This document shows, piece by piece, positions 1-7,366 of a stretch of 10,748 nt of DNA. The position numbers and the translations under genes are program-made. Position 1 is the first letter of the stretch; each line of letters begins with the position of its first letter. The notes under the pieces were generated by a model, which saw only the letters and a program-made list of their open reading frames with translations, made no database searches and had not been told where the DNA came from. Source of the DNA: Acidimicrobiia bacterium (GTDB taxonomy: Bacteria; Actinomycetota; Acidimicrobiia; Spongiisociales; UBA5794); the NCBI GenBank assembly GCA_030618675.1, contig JAUXCV010000038.1, forward strand, positions 1 to 10,748, written 5' to 3'.

Positions 1-37
1 AATCCGGTCATCCACAACATTCGGTTATAGCTCCTCT

Positions 38-77
38 GCTACTCCGCTACTCCGCTACTGATCTACTGATCTACTGT
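38..77. repeat. 8-bp tandem array (GCTACTCC/TCTACTGA)
   Basis: Five consecutive 8-bp units: GCTACTCC, GCTACTCC, GCTACTGA, TCTACTGA, TCTACTGT. All keep a CTACT core, and the final bases drift along the array. It lies just past the end of the USP/CBS gene, and the same octamer recurs on the other side of that gene at 1115-1136. A further GCTACT at 81-86 contains the complement of that gene's stop codon. The sequence before it, 1-37, shows no recognisable feature. Confidence 0.85.
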
Positions 78-81
78 CGAG

Positions 82-1011
82 CTACTTCACCCACTGGGAT
101 CCGAACGGATCAACGGCTCCCGCTCTGTAGACACCGACGAGGCTTCCCGACCCATCCACCACGGGGATCGTCATGCCGTCGGTGTCATCGACGAGATCCC
201 GGGCGTATGCGATCGTCTCCTCTGGAGCGAGGAATGCCGCCTCACCCGCCAGAGCGCCGAGCTCCGCATCGAGATCGGCCGCGCCGAGGGTTGCAGCCGG
301 GACCACACCCAGGAGGGTGCTCTCAGCCGCTACGACGACATCCCCGGTGCCGACGGCCAAAGCGTCGGCTACACGCATGTGGGGTCCAAAGGCGGTTGGT
401 GGCCCCATCACCTGATACACCCGAGCCGGAGCCGCTTTCACGACGATGGTCCCACCCGACGCTTTGTGCTTGATCCGTGCTCCCGGCCCGAAGAACTGGC
501 GTTGGAACCACGACCCACCGGGCGCTCCGACGACGAGCAACGTGCCCGCAGGAAGGGCCCGCACCATCGCCTCCGGACTAGCCGCGCTCACCGTTTCGAT
601 GTTCAGATCGGGGAACTGATCGTCGAGATCCTGCACGATCCGAACTGCTGCCGGCGTCGGCTCGGAACTGCCGTGAGCGTAGACGGCTCGGGCAGGCACT
701 CCGAGACCACGCCCGATCCTCCTTGCCACGCCGGCCGCGAGAGATGAGTGAGGACCGCTCCCGACCGCGGCCACGACACCGGCGGTCTCGTCGGCGGAGA
801 ATCCGCTGGGGACCGCAACGCTGCACAGATCGAACGAACTCAGGCGCCGACTCACGATCAGACCGGCGCCGGTGCGAATGCACGTGGCTGCAGGGTCCGA
901 GTCCACCTGGATCGCGGCATCGCCCGAGATCACCTCAGCGAGCTCACGACACCCGGACCCCCTCGTCCATACGACAGGCGGTCCACTCGTGGGTTGTCGG
1001 TCGATTGGCAA
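82..1011 (-). CDS. Universal stress protein domain fused to a CBS pair
   Basis: 309 residues, read from a TTG start; no ATG precedes the conserved part, and an AAGGCGG seven bases upstream could serve as ribosome site. A GTG at residue 27 is the next alternative. Residues about 78-195 look like a UspA fold. The nucleotide-binding signature G-x2-G-x9-G is visible in GAPGGSWFQRQFFG, although the following residue is Pro rather than Ser/Thr. Residues about 203-305 contain two CBS-like halves, the second ending in IPVVDGSGSLVGVY, a typical CBS strand-turn-strand. Residues 1-75 are an unassigned alpha/beta segment that could be a degenerate second Usp lobe. Such proteins are cytoplasmic adenine-nucleotide sensors; the target here cannot be named. 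It follows nadE on the same strand, but 141 bp of repeat-filled DNA argue against a tight operon. No membrane segment is seen. Confidence 0.75.
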   Translation of the reverse strand: MPIDRQPTSGPPVVWTRGSGCRELAEVISGDAAIQVDSDPAATCIRTGAGLIVSRRLSSFDLCSVAVPSGFSADETAGVVAAVGSGPHSSLAAGVARRIGRGLGVPARAVYAHGSSEPTPAAVRIVQDLDDQFPDLNIETVSAASPEAMVRALPAGTLLVVGAPGGSWFQRQFFGPGARIKHKASGGTIVVKAAPARVYQVMGPPTAFGPHMRVADALAVGTGDVVVAAESTLLGVVPAATLGAADLDAELGALAGEAAFLAPEETIAYARDLVDDTDGMTIPVVDGSGSLVGVYRAGAVDPFGSQWVK

Positions 1012-1025
1012 GTGGCTACCGCCTT

Positions 1026-1067
1026 CGTAGTCCGTAGTCCGTAGTCAGTAGTCCGTAGTCCGTAGTC
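1026..1067. repeat. 7-bp tandem array (CGTAGTC/AGTAGTC)
   Basis: Six uninterrupted heptamers: CGTAGTC three times, AGTAGTC once, CGTAGTC twice, then a partial AGT. The variation is confined to the first base. The array sits immediately upstream of the TTG start of the USP/CBS gene, so it would fall in that gene's promoter or leader. The AGTAGTC variant is the exact unit of the array at 10701-10748. Confidence 0.9.
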
Positions 1068-1086
1068 AGTGAAGAATTCCTCTCTT

Positions 1087-1104
1087 GCTCAAAGCTCAAA
1101 GCTC
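1087..1104. repeat. Short 7-bp repeat (GCTCAAA)
   Basis: Two full copies of GCTCAAA followed by GCTC. It has the same 7-bp period as the neighbouring array but an unrelated unit. It lies between the GTAGTC array and the GCTACTCC array in the spacer between nadE and the USP/CBS gene. Confidence 0.6.
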
Positions 1105-1114
1105 TCCTTCCTCA

Positions 1115-1136
1115 GCTACTCCGCTACTCCGCTACT
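1115..1136. repeat. 8-bp tandem array (GCTACTCC), second locus
   Basis: Two perfect GCTACTCC units and a third partial GCTACT. It is identical in unit and orientation to the beginning of the array at 38-77, so the USP/CBS gene is bracketed by direct repeats. It ends 16 bases beyond the nadE stop codon (on the transcribed minus strand). Confidence 0.8.
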
Positions 1137-1152
1137 TCTACGCTGTCCCCTA

Positions 1153-2859
1153 CTAACTCAAGTATCTATTCGTAATCGGGAGCCGACGATCGCGACCGAA
1201 TCCCTTGCTCGTGATCTTCACGCCCGGCGGAGCTTGGCGCCGCTTGTACTCGTTGATATCGACCATCCGGGCGATCCGGCACACCAGGTCTCGGTCGAAC
1301 CCGACTGCCGCGATCTCATCGACTGTTCGATCCTGCTCAATGTACTGCTCGAGCACAGCATCGAGCACGTCATACGGTGGCAGCGAATCCGTGTCGAGCT
1401 GGTCCGGCCGGAGTTCCGCAGAAGGGGCCTTCTCGATGATCGCCGAAGGAATCGCCTCGTGCTCACGGTTCCGCCATCGCGCAAGGCGATACACGAGAGT
1501 CTTGTACACGTCTTTGAGGACGGTGAAGCCACCGGCCATGTCACCGTAGAGCGTGGCGTATCCGACCGCCATCTCCGACTTGTTCCCTGTAGCGACAACC
1601 ATGCCCCCGAACTTGTTCGAGACGGCCATCAGGATCGTTCCCCTGATGCGGGCTTGGAGGTTCTCCTCCGCCACGTCGGGCGCTGTACCGCCGAAGAGAG
1701 GGTCGAGAGTTGCGACGAACGACTTGAACGTGGCCTCAATCGGAATGACGTCGAACCGACAAGCGAGGTTCGCCGCCAACGCCTCGGAATCCGTAACCGA
1801 CCCCTCGGATGAGTAGCGGGTCGGCATCGTGATCGTGTGAACCGCATCGGGACCGAGAGCATCGACAGCGATCGTTGCAGCGAGCGCAGAATCGATACCT
1901 CCGGACGACCCGATGACGACGCCGGCGAAACCGTTCTTCTTCACGTAGCCCCGGAGACCGGTGACGAGCGCTTCGTAGATCTCTGCTTCGCCCGTCAGTC
2001 GCGGCGGGACCACCGGCCCGCGAAGAGGAGTCCGGTTGTCCCTCTTCTCCACGACCGGAATCGGTGGCGTGCCGGGAGCGCGCCCGGCGGGGAGCGGCAG
2101 ATCGACAACGAACAGTTCCTCGGCGAACTGTGCAGCCCGATACACGAGCGACCCGTCGGCGTCGAAGACCATCGAATCACCATCGAAAACCAACTCGTCC
2201 TGACCACCGACACAATTGACGTAGACCACGGCCGCGCCGCTCCGGATCGCTTCAGAGCGAAGCAACGCTGCTCGCTCCTCTCCTTTCCCGATGCGGAACG
2301 GAGAGCCGTTCAGATTGAGCAACAGCCGGGCCCCGGCGGCCGCCTGATGAGCCGGAGGACCGCTGGGCGACCAGATGTCTTCGCAGATCGACACCCCGGT
2401 GACGATCCCGCCGATGTCCCACAACCGAACCGCCTCGCGACTCTCGGCGAAGTACCGGGCCTCGTCGAAGACGCCGTAGTTCGGCAGCAGTTCCTTGTGG
2501 TACACCCCCGTGATACGACCTTGGGCCAGCACCGCTGCAGCATTGGCGACCCGTCGCTCCACCGAGTCGTCGTCGATGACTCCCTCGTCGAGCGGGTCGA
2601 CGAACCCCACGACGACGGCGCACGTCCCGGACGCCTCGGCCAGTCGATCCACCACGCGAAGGTTCTCCGCAACGAAGCCCTCGCGCAACACCAGATCCTC
2701 CGGCGGGTATCCGACGACGGCGAGCTCAGGCAGAACGAGCACGTCGGCACCGGCATCTTCAGCCCACAACATCGCCTCGAGGATGCGGGCCTCGTTTCCT
2801 GAGAGGTCCCCGACCGTGAGATCGATCTGAGCACCAGCGATCCTGATCGTCGCTCTCAT
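1153..2859 (-). CDS. nadE: Glutamine-dependent NAD+ synthetase
   Basis: 568 residues. It converts nicotinate adenine dinucleotide to NAD+ with ATP, using ammonia released from glutamine, in the cytoplasm. Residues 1-260 form the nitrilase-type glutaminase, with its triad readable as Glu45 (VLPELAVVGYPPEDL), Lys122 (YHKELLPNYGVFDE) and Cys159 (GVSICEDIW). Residues about 290-568 are the synthetase domain, with the PP-loop SSGGIDSA at 318-325, then MPTRYSSEGS and GNKSEMAVGYATLYGDMAGG. The length fits the compact two-domain bacterial form rather than the longer mycobacterial enzyme. The ATG overlaps the stop of the upstream ligase gene as ATGA, and no good Shine-Dalgarno precedes it, so translation is probably coupled. 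Both active sites look intact. Confidence 0.97.
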   Translation of the reverse strand: MRATIRIAGAQIDLTVGDLSGNEARILEAMLWAEDAGADVLVLPELAVVGYPPEDLVLREGFVAENLRVVDRLAEASGTCAVVVGFVDPLDEGVIDDDSVERRVANAAAVLAQGRITGVYHKELLPNYGVFDEARYFAESREAVRLWDIGGIVTGVSICEDIWSPSGPPAHQAAAGARLLLNLNGSPFRIGKGEERAALLRSEAIRSGAAVVYVNCVGGQDELVFDGDSMVFDADGSLVYRAAQFAEELFVVDLPLPAGRAPGTPPIPVVEKRDNRTPLRGPVVPPRLTGEAEIYEALVTGLRGYVKKNGFAGVVIGSSGGIDSALAATIAVDALGPDAVHTITMPTRYSSEGSVTDSEALAANLACRFDVIPIEATFKSFVATLDPLFGGTAPDVAEENLQARIRGTILMAVSNKFGGMVVATGNKSEMAVGYATLYGDMAGGFTVLKDVYKTLVYRLARWRNREHEAIPSAIIEKAPSAELRPDQLDTDSLPPYDVLDAVLEQYIEQDRTVDEIAAVGFDRDLVCRIARMVDINEYKRRQAPPGVKITSKGFGRDRRLPITNRYLS

Positions 2860-3989
2860 AGGTCCGCGACCGTCTCTTCGATCAAGAAGTCGACAACCTC
2901 AACGAGAGCTTCGCGCTCATCTGCGCCGGCAACGAGCGCCGCCTCGTAGACCGACCGCTGGCGATCAGCGCTCGTTCCTCTCTCCAGGATGTCGTGAACG
3001 TTCGCGACCTCCTCGACACAGTCGAGTCGCTCAGCGTCTTCGGCGATCAGTTCTACGATCTCGTCTATGAGTTCCGGGAACGCGACGAGGCGTCCGGTTC
3101 CGAAATCGATCAGCGACTCCGACACTCCGTAGCGCTGCGCCCTCCAGATATTCTCGCTGAGCAGCATCCTCGAGTAGACGCGCCATCGCTGGTTGCGTTG
3201 CCGCAAGCGGAACAGCATCGAGAGCAAGGAGATGTAGAGCGCCGCGAGCGTGACGCCATCGTCGAGGCGCGTCGCGATATCCGTTGAGCGCATCTCGAGC
3301 GTCGGATACCGGGCCGATGGGCGAATGTCCCACCACAGCTTCGTCTCGTCCTCGATAACTCCCGATTCAACGAGGCTGCGGGCGTGACGCTGGTAGTGGC
3401 TCCAGTCGAGGAACTCATCCGGCATCCCGGTGCGAGGCAAGGTCCGGAACACCGCAGTTCGATACGACTTCAGTCCGGTGTCATCGCCGTGCCAGAACGG
3501 AGACGAACCGGACAGAGCAAGCAGATGTGGCAAGAAGTAGAGCACCTGGTTCATCAGGTCGATGCGCAGGTCCTCGTCCTCGATGCCGACGTGCACGTGC
3601 ATGCCACAGATCAACAACCGCCGAACGACGCCTTGCAGCGCCTCAGCCAGCGTGTTGTACTGAACCTTGTCTGTGTGGAGTTGCTCATCCCAGGCCGCGA
3701 ACGGATGGGTCGATGCCGAGATGATCGCCATGCCGTACTCGGAGACAACGGATGAGACATCCAGCCGGAGTTGGGCAAGGTGTGCCCGCGCCTCTTTGAC
3801 CGACATACTGACCGGGGTTCCGACCTCGATCTGCGAACGGATGAACTCCGGGCTCACCATGCCTTCGGCGATCTCCTCGCACGCGGTGAGCAACCCGTCG
3901 GGCATATCCGGTACAAGGTTCCGTGTCTCGCGATCGACGATGAAGTACTCCTCCTCGATCCCGATGGTGAAACTCGGTTCTGTCGTCAT
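2856..3989 (-). CDS. Carboxylate-amine ligase, YbdK/GCS2 family
   Basis: 377 residues. The frame stays open for 254 codons upstream, but this ATG is chosen because an AGGAGG lies four bases before it and family homology starts at once (FTIGIEEEYFIVD). The upstream extension would run antisense through the M20 gene. Readable family blocks are IGIEEEY (acidic metal/ATP residues), CGMHVHVGIEDED, SGSSPFWHGDDTGLKSYR and WWDIRPSARYPTLEMR, all typical of the glutamate-cysteine ligase type 2 / YbdK fold. Characterised members show weak gamma-glutamylcysteine ligase activity, and the true substrate in most bacteria is unknown. The gene ends in a 4-bp overlap with nadE, so the two are probably co-transcribed, but no known pathway directly joins them. 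It diverges from an amidohydrolase gene. Confidence 0.93.
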   Translation of the reverse strand: MTTEPSFTIGIEEEYFIVDRETRNLVPDMPDGLLTACEEIAEGMVSPEFIRSQIEVGTPVSMSVKEARAHLAQLRLDVSSVVSEYGMAIISASTHPFAAWDEQLHTDKVQYNTLAEALQGVVRRLLICGMHVHVGIEDEDLRIDLMNQVLYFLPHLLALSGSSPFWHGDDTGLKSYRTAVFRTLPRTGMPDEFLDWSHYQRHARSLVESGVIEDETKLWWDIRPSARYPTLEMRSTDIATRLDDGVTLAALYISLLSMLFRLRQRNQRWRVYSRMLLSENIWRAQRYGVSESLIDFGTGRLVAFPELIDEIVELIAEDAERLDCVEEVANVHDILERGTSADRQRSVYEAALVAGADEREALVEVVDFLIEETVADL

Positions 3990-3993
3990 GGTC

Positions 3994-3999
3994 CCTCCT
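3994..3999 (-). promoter_or_regulatory. Shine-Dalgarno that fixes the ligase start
   Basis: On the minus strand this reads AGGAGG, followed by GACC and ATG. It is a near-perfect ribosome site with a 4-nt spacer, and it decides between the chosen start and the long open extension upstream. Confidence 0.85.
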
Positions 4000-4007
4000 C
4001 GTGCCGT

Positions 4008-4036
4008 AGCGTAGAGAACGTCGGCCCCGCGCGAAA
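4008..4036 (-). promoter_or_regulatory. Candidate promoter of the ligase-nadE operon
   Basis: On the minus strand TTTCGC (4036-4031) is separated by exactly 17 bases from TACGCT (4013-4008), which fits a -35/-10 pair for a primary sigma factor of moderate strength. Transcription would start near 4001, inside the 66-bp divergent spacer, leaving a short leader that still contains the AGGAGG. Confidence 0.45.
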
Positions 4037-4040
4037 CCCG

Positions 4041-4046
4041 TACACT
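4041..4046 (+). promoter_or_regulatory. Candidate -10 element, leaderless start of the M20 gene
   Basis: TACACT ends nine bases before the ATG at 4056, so initiation 7-9 bases downstream would place the first transcribed base at or very near the A of the start codon. No Shine-Dalgarno is present in front of this ATG and no convincing -35 is seen. The layout matches the -10 elements at 7432 and 9689. Confidence 0.45.
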
Positions 4047-4055
4047 CCAGACCTC

Positions 4056-5231
4056 ATGCCCGACCTCGCCGAACGCGTTGCTGCCCAAGCCCGTGCCATC
4101 GCGCCCGATGCCGTCCGAATGCGACGGGATCTGCACCGCCATCCCGAAGTAGCGTGGACCGAACGCCGGACCACCTATCGCATCGCCGAGGCGCTCACGA
4201 AGCAGGGTCTTGAGCCCAGGGTACGCCCCGACGGGATCGGTCTGCTGGTCGAAGTTGGATCGGAAGCCCCGATCGTCGGATTCCGGGCGGACATCGACGC
4301 TCTCCCCATCCAGGAAGAGACCGGCGCACCGTACCGTTCTCAGGTGGACGGCCTCATGCATGCGTGCGGTCACGACGCGCATGCTGCGATGGCCGTCGGG
4401 ATGGCCGGAACCCTTGCCGGTCTCGGTGACCTGCCGGGAACAGCGCGGTTCCTCTTCCAACCGGCCGAGGAGGACATTCCGTCGGGCGCAGCTCGACTGG
4501 TTGAAGAAGGCGCTCACCATGATCTCGACGCGATCTTCGCCTACCACGTCGACCCGGCGATCCGGGCCGGGTTCGTCGGTCTGAGGGTCGGCCCGATCAC
4601 CAGCGCAGCGGACAAGGTTCACATTCGACTGACCGGCCCCGGGGGGCATACGTCGAGGCCCGATCGGACGGTCGATCTCATCAACGTCGCAGCCCGTGTG
4701 GTGACCGACCTTCCGACCCTGCTCTCCGAAGAGCTCGGACCGGATCGACACCTGACGTTCGTGTTCGGTCGAATCGCCGGAGGTGGTGCAGCGAACGCTA
4801 TCCCCTCCGCCGTCGAGATCTCAGGCACCGCGCGAGTTCGGGAAGTTGACGTGTGGCGGGAACTGCCCTCCCTCATCGAGCGATACGTCGGGCAGATCGC
4901 CGCGACCTACGGAGCGGGCATGGAACTCGACTACCGGCAAGGCTCACCACCGGTCGACAACGACGGTCACGTGATCGACGTCATCCGGCATGCTGTCACC
5001 GAGATCCTTGGACCCGACGGCGTTCGACCGACTCCCCAGTCCATGGGTTCAGAAGACTTCTCGTGGTTCCTTGAGGCTGTTCCCGGAGCATTGGTGAGGC
5101 TCGGTGTCGGGATGAGCGATCACCCCGTCGATGTGCACTCACCGACATTCGACCTCGACGAGGCAGCGATCGAACATGGCATCGCCGTGGGAGCGCTCAG
5201 CCTTCTTCGACTGATGGAACGACCGCGCTGA
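4056..5231 (+). CDS. M20D-type metal-dependent amidohydrolase
   Basis: 391 residues. Members hydrolyse the amide bond of N-acyl amino acids, hippurate or related conjugates with a two-metal centre; the substrate cannot be told from sequence. Candidate metal ligands are Cys104 and His106 in MHACGHDAH, Glu138/Glu139 in FQPAEED, His164 in FAYHVDP and His361 in VDVHSP. The domain order is catalytic, dimerisation (about 185-300, with GPGGHTSRP at its start), catalytic. The length is usual for IAA-amino-acid hydrolase/AmhX-like enzymes. The frame is open for 95 codons upstream, but homology begins at MRRDLHRHPE shortly after this ATG and the -10 element lies just in front. No signal peptide is seen, so it is cytoplasmic. 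It diverges from the YbdK ligase, and its 3' end overlaps tyrA antisense by 35 bp. Confidence 0.92.
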   Translation: MPDLAERVAAQARAIAPDAVRMRRDLHRHPEVAWTERRTTYRIAEALTKQGLEPRVRPDGIGLLVEVGSEAPIVGFRADIDALPIQEETGAPYRSQVDGLMHACGHDAHAAMAVGMAGTLAGLGDLPGTARFLFQPAEEDIPSGAARLVEEGAHHDLDAIFAYHVDPAIRAGFVGLRVGPITSAADKVHIRLTGPGGHTSRPDRTVDLINVAARVVTDLPTLLSEELGPDRHLTFVFGRIAGGGAANAIPSAVEISGTARVREVDVWRELPSLIERYVGQIAATYGAGMELDYRQGSPPVDNDGHVIDVIRHAVTEILGPDGVRPTPQSMGSEDFSWFLEAVPGALVRLGVGMSDHPVDVHSPTFDLDEAAIEHGIAVGALSLLRLMERPR

Positions 5232-6219
5232 GTCCTTCTGCGGCGAGCGCCGCGCGAAGCGCTCTCTCTTCTCCAGATCGCACGGACAACGTCAGGATGC
5301 CGCCGCCCCCGTACGGGGCGTGACGAAGCTGGAGGTCACGGAGATCGGCGCCGCACTCGGCGAGCGCATGACCGACCGATGCCATCTCACCGGGACGATC
5401 CTCGAGAGCGACGCGCACGACGGCTAGTTCGGGTCCGAGGGCAGCGCGCATGTGACGAGCCTGCACCAGTGTTGCTTCCAGATCTGCATCGGAGGCTGCA
5501 AGGGCGGCGAGTCGGTCCCGGAGAGCCTCGACGGCTTTCACCACGTCCCGGCGATTGACGGTCAGGATGTCCATCCAGATGGCCGGATCGGATGCTGCGA
5601 CCCGGGTGAGGTCGCGGAAGCTGCCTGCGGCAAGATCCATGGCGCCGGAGATCTCGCTCGCTCCATCCAGAAGGGCAGCGGCAACGATCTGCGGGAGATG
5701 GCTGATTCGAGCGACCGCCGCGTCATGCTCGGCTGCACCCATCCGGATCGGTCTGGCCCCGAGGGCGGTCACGATCGACTCGACCGCCCGGATATCCGAT
5801 TCGTCCGCTCCGTCGGGTACGACCACCCATGTTGCGCCCCGGAAGAGTCCTGGCCGTGCAGCGTCGGGACCGGTGACCTCCCGGCCGGCCATCGGGTGGG
5901 TGCCGACGAAGCGCTCAGTGCGAACAACCTCGATGATCGGAGCCTTGACCGATGCGACGTCGATCACCAACGCCTCCGTCTCCAACTCGCTCAGAGTGGA
6001 CCGAACAGCCGATGGCGGGGCGGCGAGCACCAGGAGATCGTCGGCTCCCAACGAGACGGAATCGAGGCTTCCGATCGGCGAAACGGCTCCGGTGCGGGCC
6101 GCTCCGTCAAGTGCCTCCGGGTTCGGATCCCAACCGAGAGTGTCCCACCCGAGATCCTGGAGACCCAGAGCGATCGATGTCCCGATCAGCCCGGTCCCGG
6201 AGATGAGCGCACGCGGCAC
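5197..6219 (-). CDS. tyrA: Prephenate dehydrogenase with ACT domain
   Basis: 340 residues from a GTG start five bases after the DAHP synthase stop. It oxidatively decarboxylates prephenate to 4-hydroxyphenylpyruvate with NAD(P)+, the committed step to tyrosine. The Rossmann motif GTGLIG is at 8-13, followed by an acidic Asp31 at the end of the second strand (GWDPNP), which suggests NAD+ preference. THPMAGRE (107-114) and SHLPQ (172-176) carry the conserved catalytic and substrate-binding histidines. Residues about 264-335 form an ACT domain (VALEDRPGEMASVG), likely the tyrosine feedback site. There is no clear Shine-Dalgarno before the GTG, so expression probably depends on coupling to the upstream gene. 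The last 35 bp overlap the convergent M20 gene. Confidence 0.95.
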   Translation of the reverse strand: MPRALISGTGLIGTSIALGLQDLGWDTLGWDPNPEALDGAARTGAVSPIGSLDSVSLGADDLLVLAAPPSAVRSTLSELETEALVIDVASVKAPIIEVVRTERFVGTHPMAGREVTGPDAARPGLFRGATWVVVPDGADESDIRAVESIVTALGARPIRMGAAEHDAAVARISHLPQIVAAALLDGASEISGAMDLAAGSFRDLTRVAASDPAIWMDILTVNRRDVVKAVEALRDRLAALAASDADLEATLVQARHMRAALGPELAVVRVALEDRPGEMASVGHALAECGADLRDLQLRHAPYGGGGILTLSVRSGEERALRAALAAEGLSAVVPSVEEG

Positions 6220-6224
6220 GGCGT

Positions 6225-7256
6225 TCAGATTTCGACGTGCATTGCCGCGGCGAGCGCACGAACCTCATCCATGAGTTCGGCGAACTCGCCGGGCAAGATC
6301 GCCTGAGGTCCGTCGACCAGTGCCGTCTCCGGCGCCGGGTGCACATCGATCATGAATCCGTCGGCGCCCGCAGCAACGGCGACCCGGGTCAGCGGCGCGA
6401 CGAGGTGACGGTGCCCACCGGAATGCGACGGGTCGACGATGATCGGAAGGTGAGACAGACCCTTGACGATCGGTACGGCGGAGATGTCGAGCGTGTTTCG
6501 GGTGGCCGTCTCGAACGTCCGTATCCCGCGCTCGCAGAGAACGACGTTGTGGTTGCCTTCCTTGTAGATGTACTCCGCAGCGTTGAGCCACTCTTCAATG
6601 GTCGCGGTGAATCCCCTCTTGAGCATGACGGGCTTCGGCTGGCGCCCCAGCTCTGAAAGAAGCGAGAAGTTGGCCATGTTCCGAGTGCCTACGCGAATCA
6701 AGTCGGCGTACGAGGAGACGAGATCCACATCGCGCGGATCGAGTATCTCGACGACAAACGGCAAGCCGAACTCCTCGCGAGCTTCGGCGAGCAGTTCGAG
6801 GCCGGCTTCGCCAAGCCCCTGGAAGGCATAGGGCGAACTCCGGGGCTTGAACGCGTCGCCACGCAGAATGGTCGCACCGGCGTTCTTCACTGCTTCGGCA
6901 GAGGCGAAGAGTTGGTCTCTCGACTCGACGGCGCATGGGCCGGCGATCGGAGCGAAGTGGCCGCCACCGATCTTCGCTGGTCCGACGTTGACGACGGAGT
7001 CATCGGCCTGGAAGTCACGGCTCACGAACTTGAAGGGCTTCAGCACCGGAACGGCGCGCTCAACCCCGGGAAACGCCTCCCACGGAAGCTGCTGCACCCT
7101 GGTCCGATCACCGACGATGCCGATCACCGTTCGGTTGCTCCCTTCGGAGACGTGGGCCTCGGCATCCACCTCAGCAAGTCTTGCGAGCACGTGTTCAACG
7201 TCTTCACGCGTCGCCTCCGCACGCATCACGATGATCAAGCTTCCGTCTCCTGCCAT
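6225..7256 (-). CDS. aroF: 3-deoxy-7-phosphoheptulonate synthase, type I-beta
   Basis: 343 residues. It condenses phosphoenolpyruvate and erythrose-4-phosphate to DAHP, the first step of the shikimate pathway. Residues 1-75 match the ferredoxin-like N-terminal regulatory domain of the I-beta subclass (LIIVMRAEATREDVEHV), which carries aromatic amino-acid feedback in Thermotoga-type enzymes. The barrel follows with AGPCAVES (metal-binding Cys108), RGDAFKPRSSPY (132-143; most relatives have RGGAFKPRTSPY), LCERGIRTFE, VDPSHSGGHR and MIDVHPAPE. Catalytic residues look intact. The ATG used gives the expected short lead-in, with only a weak GGAAA/GAG upstream as ribosome site. The gene is followed after 5 bp by tyrA, forming a tyrosine-directed pair with two likely feedback domains. 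The gene symbol is the conventional one for the function and could equally be given as aroG. Confidence 0.95.
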   Translation of the reverse strand: MAGDGSLIIVMRAEATREDVEHVLARLAEVDAEAHVSEGSNRTVIGIVGDRTRVQQLPWEAFPGVERAVPVLKPFKFVSRDFQADDSVVNVGPAKIGGGHFAPIAGPCAVESRDQLFASAEAVKNAGATILRGDAFKPRSSPYAFQGLGEAGLELLAEAREEFGLPFVVEILDPRDVDLVSSYADLIRVGTRNMANFSLLSELGRQPKPVMLKRGFTATIEEWLNAAEYIYKEGNHNVVLCERGIRTFETATRNTLDISAVPIVKGLSHLPIIVDPSHSGGHRHLVAPLTRVAVAAGADGFMIDVHPAPETALVDGPQAILPGEFAELMDEVRALAAAMHVEI

Positions 7257-7305
7257 GTTCTCGTTTCCGGTGGCTGTTGAAGGTTAGGTGTCCATGTGCA
7301 GCCAA

Positions 7306-7340
7306 CAGACGACAGACGACAGACGACAGACGACAGACGA
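7306..7340. repeat. 7-bp tandem array (CAGACGA)
   Basis: Five perfect heptamers CAGACGA, continuing into CAAAG. On the minus strand the unit reads GTCGTCT, which fits the GT[A/C]GTCN family of the other arrays. It lies in the spacer between the divergent aroF and epimerase genes and is partly complementary to 7367-7390. Confidence 0.92.
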
Positions 7341-7366
7341 CAAAGAGAATCCCGGGCTCCGTCTTG

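Noticed and set aside
38..1136. Composite mobile element flanked by direct repeats
   Set aside because: The flanking sequences are short tandem repeats; there is no transposase, no terminal inverted repeat and no target-site duplication.
1837..2802. Long open frame of 321 codons on the plus strand inside nadE
   Set aside because: It is the antisense of a clearly functional NAD+ synthetase; the translation is rich in Arg/Asp/Pro without any domain, as expected from high-GC antisense reading.
3771..4055. Upstream extension of the M20 gene (95 extra codons)
   Set aside because: It is antisense to the ligase gene and crosses the divergent promoter region; M20 homology begins after 4056.
3990..4751. 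N-terminal extension of the YbdK ligase (254 extra codons)
   Set aside because: Homology and an AGGAGG site start at 3989; the extension runs antisense through the M20 coding sequence.
5452..6306. Plus-strand open frames of 284 and 239 codons opposite tyrA
   Set aside because: They lie antisense to a conserved gene with intact motifs, have no ribosome site and show no recognisable domain.
7281..7290. -10 element for aroF (TAACCT on the minus strand, 7286-7281)
   Set aside because: The hexamer is plausible, but the only -35-like sequence at correct spacing lies inside the repeat array and is poor.
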